NCBI GenBank assembly: GCA_045585875.1
Contig: JAZMZH010000053.1
Span: forward strand, 1 to 12,928
Reading direction: 5' to 3'
DNA length: 12,928 nucleotides
Source of the DNA: JAVBQJ01 sp045585875
GTDB taxonomy: Bacteria; Verrucomicrobiota; Lentisphaeria; Victivallales; Victivallaceae
Shown here: piece by piece, positions 1 to 6,934 of the stretch
Layout: every line of letters begins with the position of its first letter
How positions within the stretch are numbered: position 1 is the first letter of the stretch
The notes under the pieces: model-generated
The model's input: only the letters and a program-made list of their open reading frames with translations
Database searches by the model: none
What the model was told of the DNA's origin: nothing
Program-made: the position numbers and the translations under genes

Positions 1-1484
1 CCGAAAAACACCTCGCCGCCGAAAGCGCCTATGCCAAAGTCCTTGAGCGCTGCATCGCCACCTTTGCCGCCATCGACGACCCCTATATCAAGGAACGCAT
101 CGCCGACGTCCGGGACGTGGGCAGCCGCGTCCTTTCCCACCTCCAGGAGTCCGGATTGCCCACTGCCGTCCAGAGCGGCGAAACCCCGTGCATCGTCCTT
201 GCCCGCGACCTGACCCCCTCCGATACCCTCAGACTCGAGCGAAAACAGGTCCTGGCCTTCGCCACCGAGACCGGCAGCCGCTCTTCCCATTCCGCCATCC
301 TCGCCCGCTCCATGCAGATCCCCGCGCTGGTCAGGCTCCCCGCCGAGGTTTTTGAATATGTCACCGACGGCGACACCGCTATCGTGGACGGCGGCGCCGG
401 AAAATTCATCGCCTGCCCCGAACGGGAAACTTACAACCTTTACCTCGCCAAATTCCAGGAGGAGAAGCGCCTTTTTGAAGAACTGGAGAAATCCATCCGC
501 CTCCGGCCGGAAACCACGGACGGGTTTTCCATACAGCTCTACGCCAATCTCGAAAATGTGGGCGATCTGCCCCAGGTTTCCCGCTTCGGCGCCTGCGGCA
601 TCGGGCTCTTCCGGACCGAATTCATGTATATGAATACCGCCCAGCCCCCCAGCGAGGAGCTGCAATTCCGGATCTACCGGAAACTCCTTGACGAGTGCAA
701 ACTCGATCCGGTGGTCATCCGCACTCTTGACGTCGGCGGCGACAAGTTCGCCGATTCCATCCTCGCCCTGCCCGAAACCAACCCCGACCTGGGACTGCGC
801 GGCATCCGTCTCGGCCTCTTTGACCGCACCGACCTCCTCCGGGCGCAGATACGCGCCCTCCTGCGCGCCGCCCCCTACGGCAACCTTAAAGTGATGCTCC
901 CCATGATCTCCGACCGGAGCGAAGTCGCCGCCGTCAGGGAGCTTGCGGCCGAAGAGGCCGCAAGCATGAAACGCGCCGGCATCGACTGCGCCGAGAAACT
1001 TTGCATCGGCACGATGATCGAAACCCCCGCCGCAGCCCTGAGCTGCGACCTGCTGGCCCGGGACGCCGCCTTTTTCTCCATCGGCAGCAATGACCTGGTC
1101 CAGTACACCCTCTGCGTGGACCGCACCAATGAAAAAGTCGCCCAGATGTACAAACCCACCCACCCGGCGGTGCTGAAACTCCTCCGCGAGTGCATCAATG
1201 TAGCCGGCGAACACTGCACCGAGCTTTGCATCTGCGGCGAAATCGCCGGAGACCCGATTTACACCGCGCTCCTGGTCGGCATGGGGATGCGGGACCTCAG
1301 CATGGCCCCCGGGGCCATATCCATGGTCCGCCATGTCATCCGGCATATTTCCCTGCGCGACGCCGAAGAGCTTGCCGCAAAAGTCATGCAGGGGGATTCC
1401 GCCGATGAAAACCTCGAACTGTGCAAGAACTTCCTCCGAAAGGCCGCTCCGGAAGTCTATTCGCTCATCACCGGGACCCCATAA
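1..1484 (+). CDS. ptsI: PTS Enzyme I (phosphoenolpyruvate-protein phosphotransferase), 5'-truncated by window edge
   Basis: This protein transfers phosphate from phosphoenolpyruvate to a histidine on itself and then to HPr, powering sugar uptake and PTS regulation in the cytoplasm. The frame is open from the first complete codon (base 3), so the visible start at 117 is only an internal Met. Seen in order: the linker motif ERIADVRDVG, the phosphohistidine loop GSRSSHSAILAR (active-site His codon 288-290), then the PEP-binding barrel with GIGLFRTEF, TLDVGGDK, NPDLGLRGIRLG, GTMIETPAA, GSNDLVQYTL and CICGEIAGD, which carries the catalytic Cys. About 397 residues follow the His, close to E. coli Enzyme I, so roughly the first 90 residues (part of the HPr-binding domain) are missing. 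A PtsP (nitrogen PTS) paralogue with an N-terminal GAF domain cannot be excluded because that end is not visible. The stop codon overlaps the mreC start as TAATG. Confidence 0.93.
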   Translation, partial: EKHLAAESAYAKVLERCIATFAAIDDPYIKERIADVRDVGSRVLSHLQESGLPTAVQSGETPCIVLARDLTPSDTLRLERKQVLAFATETGSRSSHSAILARSMQIPALVRLPAEVFEYVTDGDTAIVDGGAGKFIACPERETYNLYLAKFQEEKRLFEELEKSIRLRPETTDGFSIQLYANLENVGDLPQVSRFGACGIGLFRTEFMYMNTAQPPSEELQFRIYRKLLDECKLDPVVIRTLDVGGDKFADSILALPETNPDLGLRGIRLGLFDRTDLLRAQIRALLRAAPYGNLKVMLPMISDRSEVAAVRELAAEEAASMKRAGIDCAEKLCIGTMIETPAAALSCDLLARDAAFFSIGSNDLVQYTLCVDRTNEKVAQMYKPTHPAVLKLLRECINVAGEHCTELCICGEIAGDPIYTALLVGMGMRDLSMAPGAISMVRHVIRHISLRDAEELAAKVMQGDSADENLELCKNFLRKAAPEVYSLITGTP

Positions 1485-2419
1485 TGGCGCGCATCGGCAG
1501 AAAATCCGGGTTTTCCGCACGCGTCGGATGGGTGCTGGCGGCGCTGATCGTGCTCGGCTCCGGCGTCACATACCTGTGGAGTCGGGAACTGGCGGGCAAG
1601 TGGATGGGGGATTTCATCTATCCCTTCGCGGCCATCCCGGCTGAAACCATGCGGGCCGTGCGCGAAGAGGGTTTGAGCGTGCGTTCCCCGGGCGAACTCG
1701 CGTCCGCCGTGGAACTTCTCCGCCGGGACAATCTCCTCCTGGCGGCCAGGACCAGGGAAGTCGCCGAACTGGAGGCCGAAGTCGCCGCCCTCCGGGCTCT
1801 TCACAATCTGCCGCCGTCTCCCCAGTACCGTTATCTCACCGGAGAAGTCATCCGCCGGGACCCGGTCAACTGGGAGGAGAGTTTCTCCATCGATCTGGGC
1901 AGCGACGACGGCGTCACTCCCGGCACCGCGGTGTTCACCATCACCAGGGACGGGGAACAGCCGACGGCGGTGCTGGCCGGGATCATCCGGCAGGTTTCCA
2001 GGCGTCAGTCGGTGGTGCGGTCGGTGCTCAACAGCGAACTCCGGTTTTCGGTGCGTCTCCCCGAGAGCGACGCGGTGGGATTCATGAATACCGACGGCAG
2101 TGCCGGCAGCATCGGGTTTCTGCCTTCCAACCGGGCCTACCGCATCGGCGAACCGGTGGTGACCACCGGGTTTGAGAAGTCCATTCCCGGCGGCGTCACC
2201 GTCGGCCGCCTCGCCGAACTCGAACCGATGGACGCGGTTTTCGGCGGCAGCATCCGTTCCGGAGCCGTTGCCGTCGCCGCCGATCTCAATACGCTCAGAT
2301 ACGTGGCCGTCGCGGTGAAGATGAAAACCGGCGACGACGGAGAACCCGATGAAGAAGCCGCTTCGGACGGGGCATCCGGAGAGGATGCCTCCCGGGATGG
2401 AGAGCTGTCATGGCGGTGA
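1484..2419 (+). CDS. mreC: Rod shape-determining protein MreC
   Basis: MreC is the periplasm-facing scaffold of the elongasome, linking MreB/MreD to PBP2 and RodA. The 311-residue product shows a basic N-terminus, one membrane helix (about residues 15-32), a coiled coil (about 70-107) and the paired beta domains typical of the family. Landmark segments are GEVIRRDPVNW and the IDLGSDDGV turn (120-144), and GEPVVTTGFEKSIPGGVTVG (222-241). The tail after about residue 280 is acidic and low complexity. An upstream in-frame ATG at 1421 exists. I chose 1484 because it forms a TAATG overlap with the Enzyme I stop, and the extra residues would lie wholly inside Enzyme I and precede the normal basic start. 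Order mreC, mreD-like, mrdA is the classic arrangement; no mreB is visible. Confidence 0.92.
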   Translation: MARIGRKSGFSARVGWVLAALIVLGSGVTYLWSRELAGKWMGDFIYPFAAIPAETMRAVREEGLSVRSPGELASAVELLRRDNLLLAARTREVAELEAEVAALRALHNLPPSPQYRYLTGEVIRRDPVNWEESFSIDLGSDDGVTPGTAVFTITRDGEQPTAVLAGIIRQVSRRQSVVRSVLNSELRFSVRLPESDAVGFMNTDGSAGSIGFLPSNRAYRIGEPVVTTGFEKSIPGGVTVGRLAELEPMDAVFGGSIRSGAVAVAADLNTLRYVAVAVKMKTGDDGEPDEEAASDGASGEDASRDGELSWR

Positions 2420-2916
2420 TTTTTATTTTTCTGGCGGTTTTCCTGTCCTTTACGGCGTCCCTGTGGCTGGGGGATTTCGGAATATATCTGCCTCTTGCCG
2501 TCTGGACGGTCTTCTGCGCCGGAAACACCTTCGGCGTTTCCCGCGGCATCATCGCCGCCGTGATGGCGGCCACCTTTTCCGGATTGATTTACCAGCGGGG
2601 GGTCTGCGGCTTCATCGAGCCCTTTACCGCTCTGATTTTCTTTATCCCGGTCCCCGGGGTGACGCTGCGGGTTACCAGCGCGGTGCGTTCGTGGATGCCG
2701 GGCGCCTGCATCGGCGCCGCGGCCTGCGCGCTGCTCTTTTTCTCGGCCATGATCCCCGGGCATATCGCCGACGCCGGGAGGTGGATCAACGCCCTGGCCA
2801 ACGTCATGTTCTGCGCCATGATCGGCGTATTCATGCTCCCGCTCATGCTTTGGAATTTCTCCAGAGCCGCCCGTAAGCTGGGGCTGGACGTCCGGCGGCC
2901 GGGAGATCCCTTATGA
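2410..2916 (+). CDS. mreD: MreD-like rod-shape membrane protein
   Basis: A 168-residue, strongly hydrophobic protein with about four to five predicted membrane segments (approximately residues 1-18, 25-45, 47-60, 65-85, 98-116 and 130-150, some merging). It ends in a short basic cytoplasmic tail. MreD proteins are small integral membrane partners of MreC in the elongasome and have little conserved sequence, so this call rests on size, hydrophobicity and position between mreC and mrdA rather than on a motif. The start overlaps mreC by 10 bases and is preceded by a GGAG ribosome binding site at about 2399-2402. The stop overlaps the mrdA start as ATGA. No other small membrane protein normally sits in this slot. 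Confidence 0.7.
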   Translation: MAVIFIFLAVFLSFTASLWLGDFGIYLPLAVWTVFCAGNTFGVSRGIIAAVMAATFSGLIYQRGVCGFIEPFTALIFFIPVPGVTLRVTSAVRSWMPGACIGAAACALLFFSAMIPGHIADAGRWINALANVMFCAMIGVFMLPLMLWNFSRAARKLGLDVRRPGDPL

Positions 2917-4760
2917 AGCCGGGTTTTTCTCTTTCCGGACGCACGTCTCCGGCTCTGAGGATTCTGGCGGCGGGAGTGCTGGCCATGGCCGGCCTGATCG
3001 TCCTGGGGGCGAAGCTTTACCATGAGCAGATTCATTCCGTGAACGAGCACAACGCCAGAATAAGGCGTCAGACGGTGCGCCGCATCCGCATCCCGGCCCC
3101 CCGGGGCAGGATACTCTCCTCGGATCTGAAGATTCTGGCGGGAAATCGCCCCTGCTTCGATGTGGTTTTCTATCTTGAGGAAATGCGCCGGGCGGCCGAA
3201 CGGGGCAAAACCGCCGATTACGCCGTGGCCGCCGCCGACGCCATCGCCGCCTGGCTTGACATCGGTTCCGACGTGACCATGGAAAAGGTGATCCGCCACA
3301 GCAACAACACGCCCGGATTGCCCTTCACCGCTTTTCAGAATCTTGACAAACGGCATCTGGCGGACTTCTACGAATTTGAATCCCAGCTCCGCGGGGTGGG
3401 GGTGGAGTGCCGTTTCGAGCGCTTCTATCCGGAGCGGCGGCTGGCCGCCCCTCTGCTCGGCTTTGTGCGCAAGGCCGAGCCCCGGGCTGCGGGCGACCGC
3501 GGCGAATACAACTACTATCTGCCGGATTCCGAAGGCCGGGCCGGGCTCGAAAAAGCCTGCGACGGCGATATCGCTCCCGGGGTGCGGGGCCTGCTGGGGA
3601 CGCCGGGGTATTCTCTGGTGCAGGTGGACTATCTGGGATATGTCAACCGGGAACTGATCGACAAGGTGGAGGCCACTCCGGGCAACAACGTGATCCTTTT
3701 CATAGATTCCGAAGCCCAGAAAATATGCGAATCCCTCCTTGACGGACACCGGGGAGCCATGGTGGTGCTGGACGGCGATACCGGAGACGTCATCGCCATG
3801 GCTTCGGCGCCGGGGTACGACGCCAATGAATTCATGCCCTCCATATCCCGTGCGCGCTACGAGCAGCTCCTGAACGATCCGGACAAGCCGCTCATCAACC
3901 GGCCGGTTTCCGGCACCTACATGCCCGGCAGCATCCTGAAGCCCCTCATCGCCGAGGCTGTCATGGAATCGGGCATCAGCCCCGAGGAGACGGTGGAGTG
4001 CGACGGTCAGACCCGCATCGGCGGCGCCGTCATACGCTGCACCTCGGTGCACGGCCCCATGAATCTGGAGCGGGCTTTGCAGTATTCCTGCAACGATTAC
4101 TTTATCGAGATGGGCATGCGCATCGGTCTGGAACCGATCCTCTCCGTGCTCCGGCGGGCCGGTCTCGGCTCTCCCACCGGCATTGAAGTGCCGGGCGCAT
4201 CGGGCAAGCTTCCCGACGTCGAAGAATTCCGCCGGAGGGAGAAGCGTTCGTGGAACCGGGCCAATACCGCGCTCCTCTCCATCGGTCAGGGCATGATCAC
4301 CGTCTCTCCGCTGCAGGCGGCACGATATTTCGCCGCCATCGCCAACGGAGGGTTTCTGGTGGAGCCGCGGCTCGTGAAAAGCGTCAACTCGTCCGACGGC
4401 CAGCCCCTCTATTCCGCCGGAAGCAGACGCGGCTCCGAAACCGGATTCAGTCCCGAAGCTCTGGCGCACATCCGCAACGGCATGCGCATGGCGGTCAAAT
4501 CCGGCACCGGAAAAGCCGCCGCCAACGCCGCCATCGAGCTTTGCGGCAAGACCGGCACCGCCGAGGTCGGGCCCCGGAGCGAACGGCGCAAAAATGTCTG
4601 GTTCGCCGGATTCGGCAGCCGGGGCGGGCGCACCTACGTCATTGTGATCCTTTTGGAGGACGAGCAATCCGGGGGCCGGGACTGCGCTCCCCTGGCCGCC
4701 GCATTTTTCCTGGATTATCTGGGAGTGCCGCCGGCGGCGAAGGGCGAAGCCGCTTTCTGA
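2913..4760 (+). CDS. mrdA: Penicillin-binding protein 2 (peptidoglycan DD-transpeptidase of the elongasome)
   Basis: This class B penicillin-binding protein cross-links new peptidoglycan during side-wall elongation, anchored in the inner membrane with its catalytic domain outside. The 615-residue product has an N-terminal membrane helix (about 15-33) and the pedestal/dimerisation signature PAPRGRILSSD (61-71). Its transpeptidase domain carries all three motifs: SILK with nucleophile Ser340 and Lys343, SCN at 392-394, and KTG at 546-548. These positions match E. coli PBP2 closely (Ser330, KTG near 544). The start overlaps the mreD-like stop (ATGA) with GGAGA just upstream. rodA, the usual partner, does not follow; the gene instead runs 46 bases into the convergent prmC. 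FtsI (division PBP3) is the alternative, but the mreC/mreD context argues for PBP2. Confidence 0.93.
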   Translation: MKPGFSLSGRTSPALRILAAGVLAMAGLIVLGAKLYHEQIHSVNEHNARIRRQTVRRIRIPAPRGRILSSDLKILAGNRPCFDVVFYLEEMRRAAERGKTADYAVAAADAIAAWLDIGSDVTMEKVIRHSNNTPGLPFTAFQNLDKRHLADFYEFESQLRGVGVECRFERFYPERRLAAPLLGFVRKAEPRAAGDRGEYNYYLPDSEGRAGLEKACDGDIAPGVRGLLGTPGYSLVQVDYLGYVNRELIDKVEATPGNNVILFIDSEAQKICESLLDGHRGAMVVLDGDTGDVIAMASAPGYDANEFMPSISRARYEQLLNDPDKPLINRPVSGTYMPGSILKPLIAEAVMESGISPEETVECDGQTRIGGAVIRCTSVHGPMNLERALQYSCNDYFIEMGMRIGLEPILSVLRRAGLGSPTGIEVPGASGKLPDVEEFRRREKRSWNRANTALLSIGQGMITVSPLQAARYFAAIANGGFLVEPRLVKSVNSSDGQPLYSAGSRRGSETGFSPEALAHIRNGMRMAVKSGTGKAAANAAIELCGKTGTAEVGPRSERRKNVWFAGFGSRGGRTYVIVILLEDEQSGGRDCAPLAAAFFLDYLGVPPAAKGEAAF

Positions 4761-5596
4761 CCCATGGCGAAGCGGATCCGTCCGGTGAGATCGCGCTTCA
4801 CGGCGATGTTTCTGTAGTCCGCGTCTCCGAGCGCCCGCGTGACCGCGTTTCCCTGATCGCAGCCGATCTCCAGAATCAGCCATCCCGACGGTTTCAGGAT
4901 CGCCATCGCCTCGTGGATCAGGCGGAAGATCAGAGCCAGACCGTTTTCCGGCGCCACCAGCGCTTCTCTGGGTTCGTAATCCCGCACTTCCGCCGGACAC
5001 GCCGCGAACTCCTCCTCGCTGATGTAGGGCAGGTTGGCGGCCGCCACGTCGTAGGATTCGCCGCGGCCGCGCAGAGGGGCGGTGAGATCGCCCTGCCGCA
5101 GCTCCACGCGGCCCCACAGCCCCAGTCTGCGGCGGTTCGCCGCCGCCGTCTCCAGTGCGGCGGCGCTGGCGTCCACCGCCACCACGGTGATGTCTTCCCG
5201 TTCGTAGGCCGCCGAGAGGGCGATGGCCCCGGAACCGGTCCCGATGTCGGCCAGGGCGCCGCCGCGGGGGAGTTTCTTCAGCACTTCTCCCACCAGCAGT
5301 TCGGTTTCAGGCCGGGGAATGAGCACTCCGGGGGCAACCTGCAGCTCCACTTCTCTGAAGGGCGCGGTGCCGGTCACATATTGCAGCGGCTCGCGCCGGA
5401 CTCTCCGCGCGATGCCGTCGCGGATCGCCGCCGCGGTCTCCGGGGCGATTTCGACGTTTTTGCGGAAAAACAGTTCGCTCCGGCGGAATTTCCCCAGCTC
5501 GGAAAGGAGGATTTCGCTCTCCATGCCCGGATTTTCGATCCCGGCTTCCCGGAGCGCGGCGGCGGCTTCGCAATAGATTTCTCCCCAGGTGCTCAA
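4715..5596 (-). CDS. prmC: Peptide chain release factor N5-glutamine methyltransferase PrmC (HemK)
   Basis: PrmC methylates the glutamine of the GGQ motif in release factors RF1/RF2 using S-adenosylmethionine, raising termination efficiency. The 293-residue product has the family's helical N-terminal domain with LQYVTG (71-76), IPRPETE (93-99), the SAM-binding loop DIGTGSG (117-123), an acidic VAVDAS segment (139-144), and the catalytic motif as NLPY (188-191) rather than the commoner NPPY. The start codon is TTG: no ATG is available nearby, and an AGGAGG site lies six bases upstream, overlapping the rsmA stop. It is the last gene of the minus-strand operon, and its 3' end overlaps mrdA coding sequence on the other strand by 46 bp. 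Confidence 0.92.
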   Translation of the reverse strand: MSTWGEIYCEAAAALREAGIENPGMESEILLSELGKFRRSELFFRKNVEIAPETAAAIRDGIARRVRREPLQYVTGTAPFREVELQVAPGVLIPRPETELLVGEVLKKLPRGGALADIGTGSGAIALSAAYEREDITVVAVDASAAALETAAANRRRLGLWGRVELRQGDLTAPLRGRGESYDVAAANLPYISEEEFAACPAEVRDYEPREALVAPENGLALIFRLIHEAMAILKPSGWLILEIGCDQGNAVTRALGDADYRNIAVKRDLTGRIRFAMGQKAASPFAAGGTPR

Positions 5597-5602
5597 AAAA
5601 CG

Positions 5603-5608
5603 CCTCCT
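5603..5608 (-). promoter_or_regulatory. Ribosome binding site fixing the TTG start of prmC
   Basis: On the minus strand the sequence reads AGGAGG followed by six bases and TTG at 5596. It is a full-consensus Shine-Dalgarno site at ideal spacing. It overlaps the rsmA TAG stop (5607-5609), so ribosomes ending rsmA sit on the prmC initiation region, which suggests coupled translation. Confidence 0.8.
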
Positions 5609-6437
5609 ATGGATCGCAGGCCGCCAGGCGCAGCCATTCGTCCGGGCTCAGACGCTCCGGGCGTTCGCTCTCCGGATGCCCCATCTCCTTCAGCAGTTCG
5701 CGCACCCGTTCGCGGGACGAAAAAATTCCGCCCAGAGTGTTGGGCAGTTGTTTGCGCCGCTGGGCAAAGGCGCTTCTGGCGAGCATCCCCGCCCGCTTCC
5801 GCAATGCCGGCTCCGGCAGTTCCCGGCGGAGGCGGAAACTTACGATGGCGGAATCCACCTCCGGCGGCGGCGCGAAAACCTCGGGCGGGACGATCCGCTC
5901 CATTTTGACTTCATAGAGCAGCCGGGTGCGCACCGAGAGCGCGCCGTAACTGCCGCCGCCGGGCGCGGCGGCCAGCCGTTGCCCCATTTCCTTTTGCAGC
6001 ATCAGCACCATGCCCTCCGGCGGATTGGGCAGTTCCAGCCAGTTGCCCACCAGCACCGAACTGGCCGCGTAGGGCAGATTGGCCACCACCCGGTAAGGGG
6101 TGTCGCCGACAAGTTCCCGCCAGTTGATCCGGCAGGCGTCGCCCTCGATGAGCTCCAGCCCCGCCGCGCTGCCGCCGGCGGCGATCTCCGCCCTCCAGTA
6201 GCGGCAGAAGCGGGAATCGAATTCGATCGCCGTCAGCCGCGCTTCGGCCTTCAGCAGACGGCGGGTGAGCGCGCCCAGGCCGGGACCGACCTCGAAAATG
6301 CGTTCCCCCGGCTTGATTTCGGCGATGCGGATCATGAGATCCAGCAGATTGTTGTCCAGGAGGAAATTCTGTCCCAATCCCCGGCCCGGCCGCACTCCCA
6401 GCGTCTCCAGAGTCCGGGTCAATTCTTCGCGGTTCAT
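5607..6437 (-). CDS. rsmA: 16S rRNA (adenine1518-N6/adenine1519-N6)-dimethyltransferase RsmA (KsgA)
   Basis: RsmA dimethylates two adjacent adenines in the 3' terminal hairpin of 16S rRNA late in 30S assembly. The 276-residue product is of family length and shows LGQNFL (21-26), the SAM loop EVGPGLGALT (49-58), IEFD (71-74), GDA (99-101) and the catalytic NLPY (120-123). A C-terminal helical domain contains FAQRRKQLPN. The start codon overlaps the ybeY stop as ATGA, and the stop overlaps the prmC ribosome binding site. Loss of this methylation gives kasugamycin resistance in other bacteria. Position beside ybeY (rRNA processing) and prmC (termination) makes this a translation-maturation block. 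Confidence 0.94.
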   Translation of the reverse strand: MNREELTRTLETLGVRPGRGLGQNFLLDNNLLDLMIRIAEIKPGERIFEVGPGLGALTRRLLKAEARLTAIEFDSRFCRYWRAEIAAGGSAAGLELIEGDACRINWRELVGDTPYRVVANLPYAASSVLVGNWLELPNPPEGMVLMLQKEMGQRLAAAPGGGSYGALSVRTRLLYEVKMERIVPPEVFAPPPEVDSAIVSFRLRRELPEPALRKRAGMLARSAFAQRRKQLPNTLGGIFSSRERVRELLKEMGHPESERPERLSPDEWLRLAACDP

Positions 6438-6934
6438 GGGTTCACCGCCCCGGACGGAGGCGGAAAAACGGCGGAAAAGTCGAATTCCCTGCGCAATTCC
6501 GCCATGACCCTGCGCTCCGCCTCCCGCATCCGCGCCGCCTTGGCGGCGGTCAGATCGTCGTATCCGGCGGCATGGAGGAGCCCGTGGACCACATAGAGGG
6601 CCATTTCAGCCGAATAATCCGAATCCGCCCTCTCTTCGCCTTCCCGTTTTGCGTAATCGGCGCAGACGATCAGCTCCACGCCCACCTCATCGTCAAAACA
6701 TCCGTCCGCCTCGTCGGTGTAGGCCATGGTGATCACATCGGTGGTGCCGACATGGCCCAGCAGCTCCCGATTGGCCCGCGTCATGGCCCGGTCGCCGGTG
6801 AAAAGTATGGACAGCTCCCAGCTGCTCCCCGCATCCAGACCCGCCAGATCAGCGGCTCTCCTGCACATGCGGATCAGCCGGGCCCTCGCCGGATGGGGCA
6901 TCCGGGGATTTCTCCAGTTGTACGTCACTGTCAT
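6434..6934 (-). CDS. ybeY: Endoribonuclease YbeY (rRNA maturation factor)
   Basis: YbeY is a zinc-dependent single-strand endoribonuclease needed for 16S rRNA 3' maturation and 70S quality control. The product has the GTTDVITM segment (65-72, numbered from the upstream Met at 6940) and the metal-site helix HGLLHAAGYDD (119-129). The first two zinc ligands, His119 and His123, are present; the third, His in E. coli YbeY, is Asp129 here. I place the start at 6934 because AGAGG (6941-6945) lies six bases upstream of that ATG but abuts the alternative ATG at 6940. Either start lies inside the 3' end of the 7TM-HD gene (overlap 86 or 92 bp). The stop overlaps rsmA as ATGA. The phoH, 7TM-HD, ybeY order is conserved in many bacteria. 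Confidence 0.9.
   Translation of the reverse strand: MTVTYNWRNPRMPHPARARLIRMCRRAADLAGLDAGSSWELSILFTGDRAMTRANRELLGHVGTTDVITMAYTDEADGCFDDEVGVELIVCADYAKREGEERADSDYSAEMALYVVHGLLHAAGYDDLTAAKAARMREAERRVMAELRREFDFSAVFPPPSGAVNP

Noticed and set aside
1421..1483. Upstream in-frame start for mreC
   Set aside because: Lies entirely in Enzyme I coding sequence; the TAATG start at 1484 gives the normal short basic N-terminus before the membrane helix.
2589..5117. Very long (842-codon) open frame on the minus strand opposite mrdA
   Set aside because: It is the antisense of a clear PBP2 gene in GC-rich DNA, its translation is low-complexity (Gly/Arg/His-rich), and no family is recognisable.
4250..5908. 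552-codon plus-strand frame covering mrdA's end and antisense prmC/rsmA
   Set aside because: Arg/Pro-rich shadow spanning three genes with well-supported motifs.
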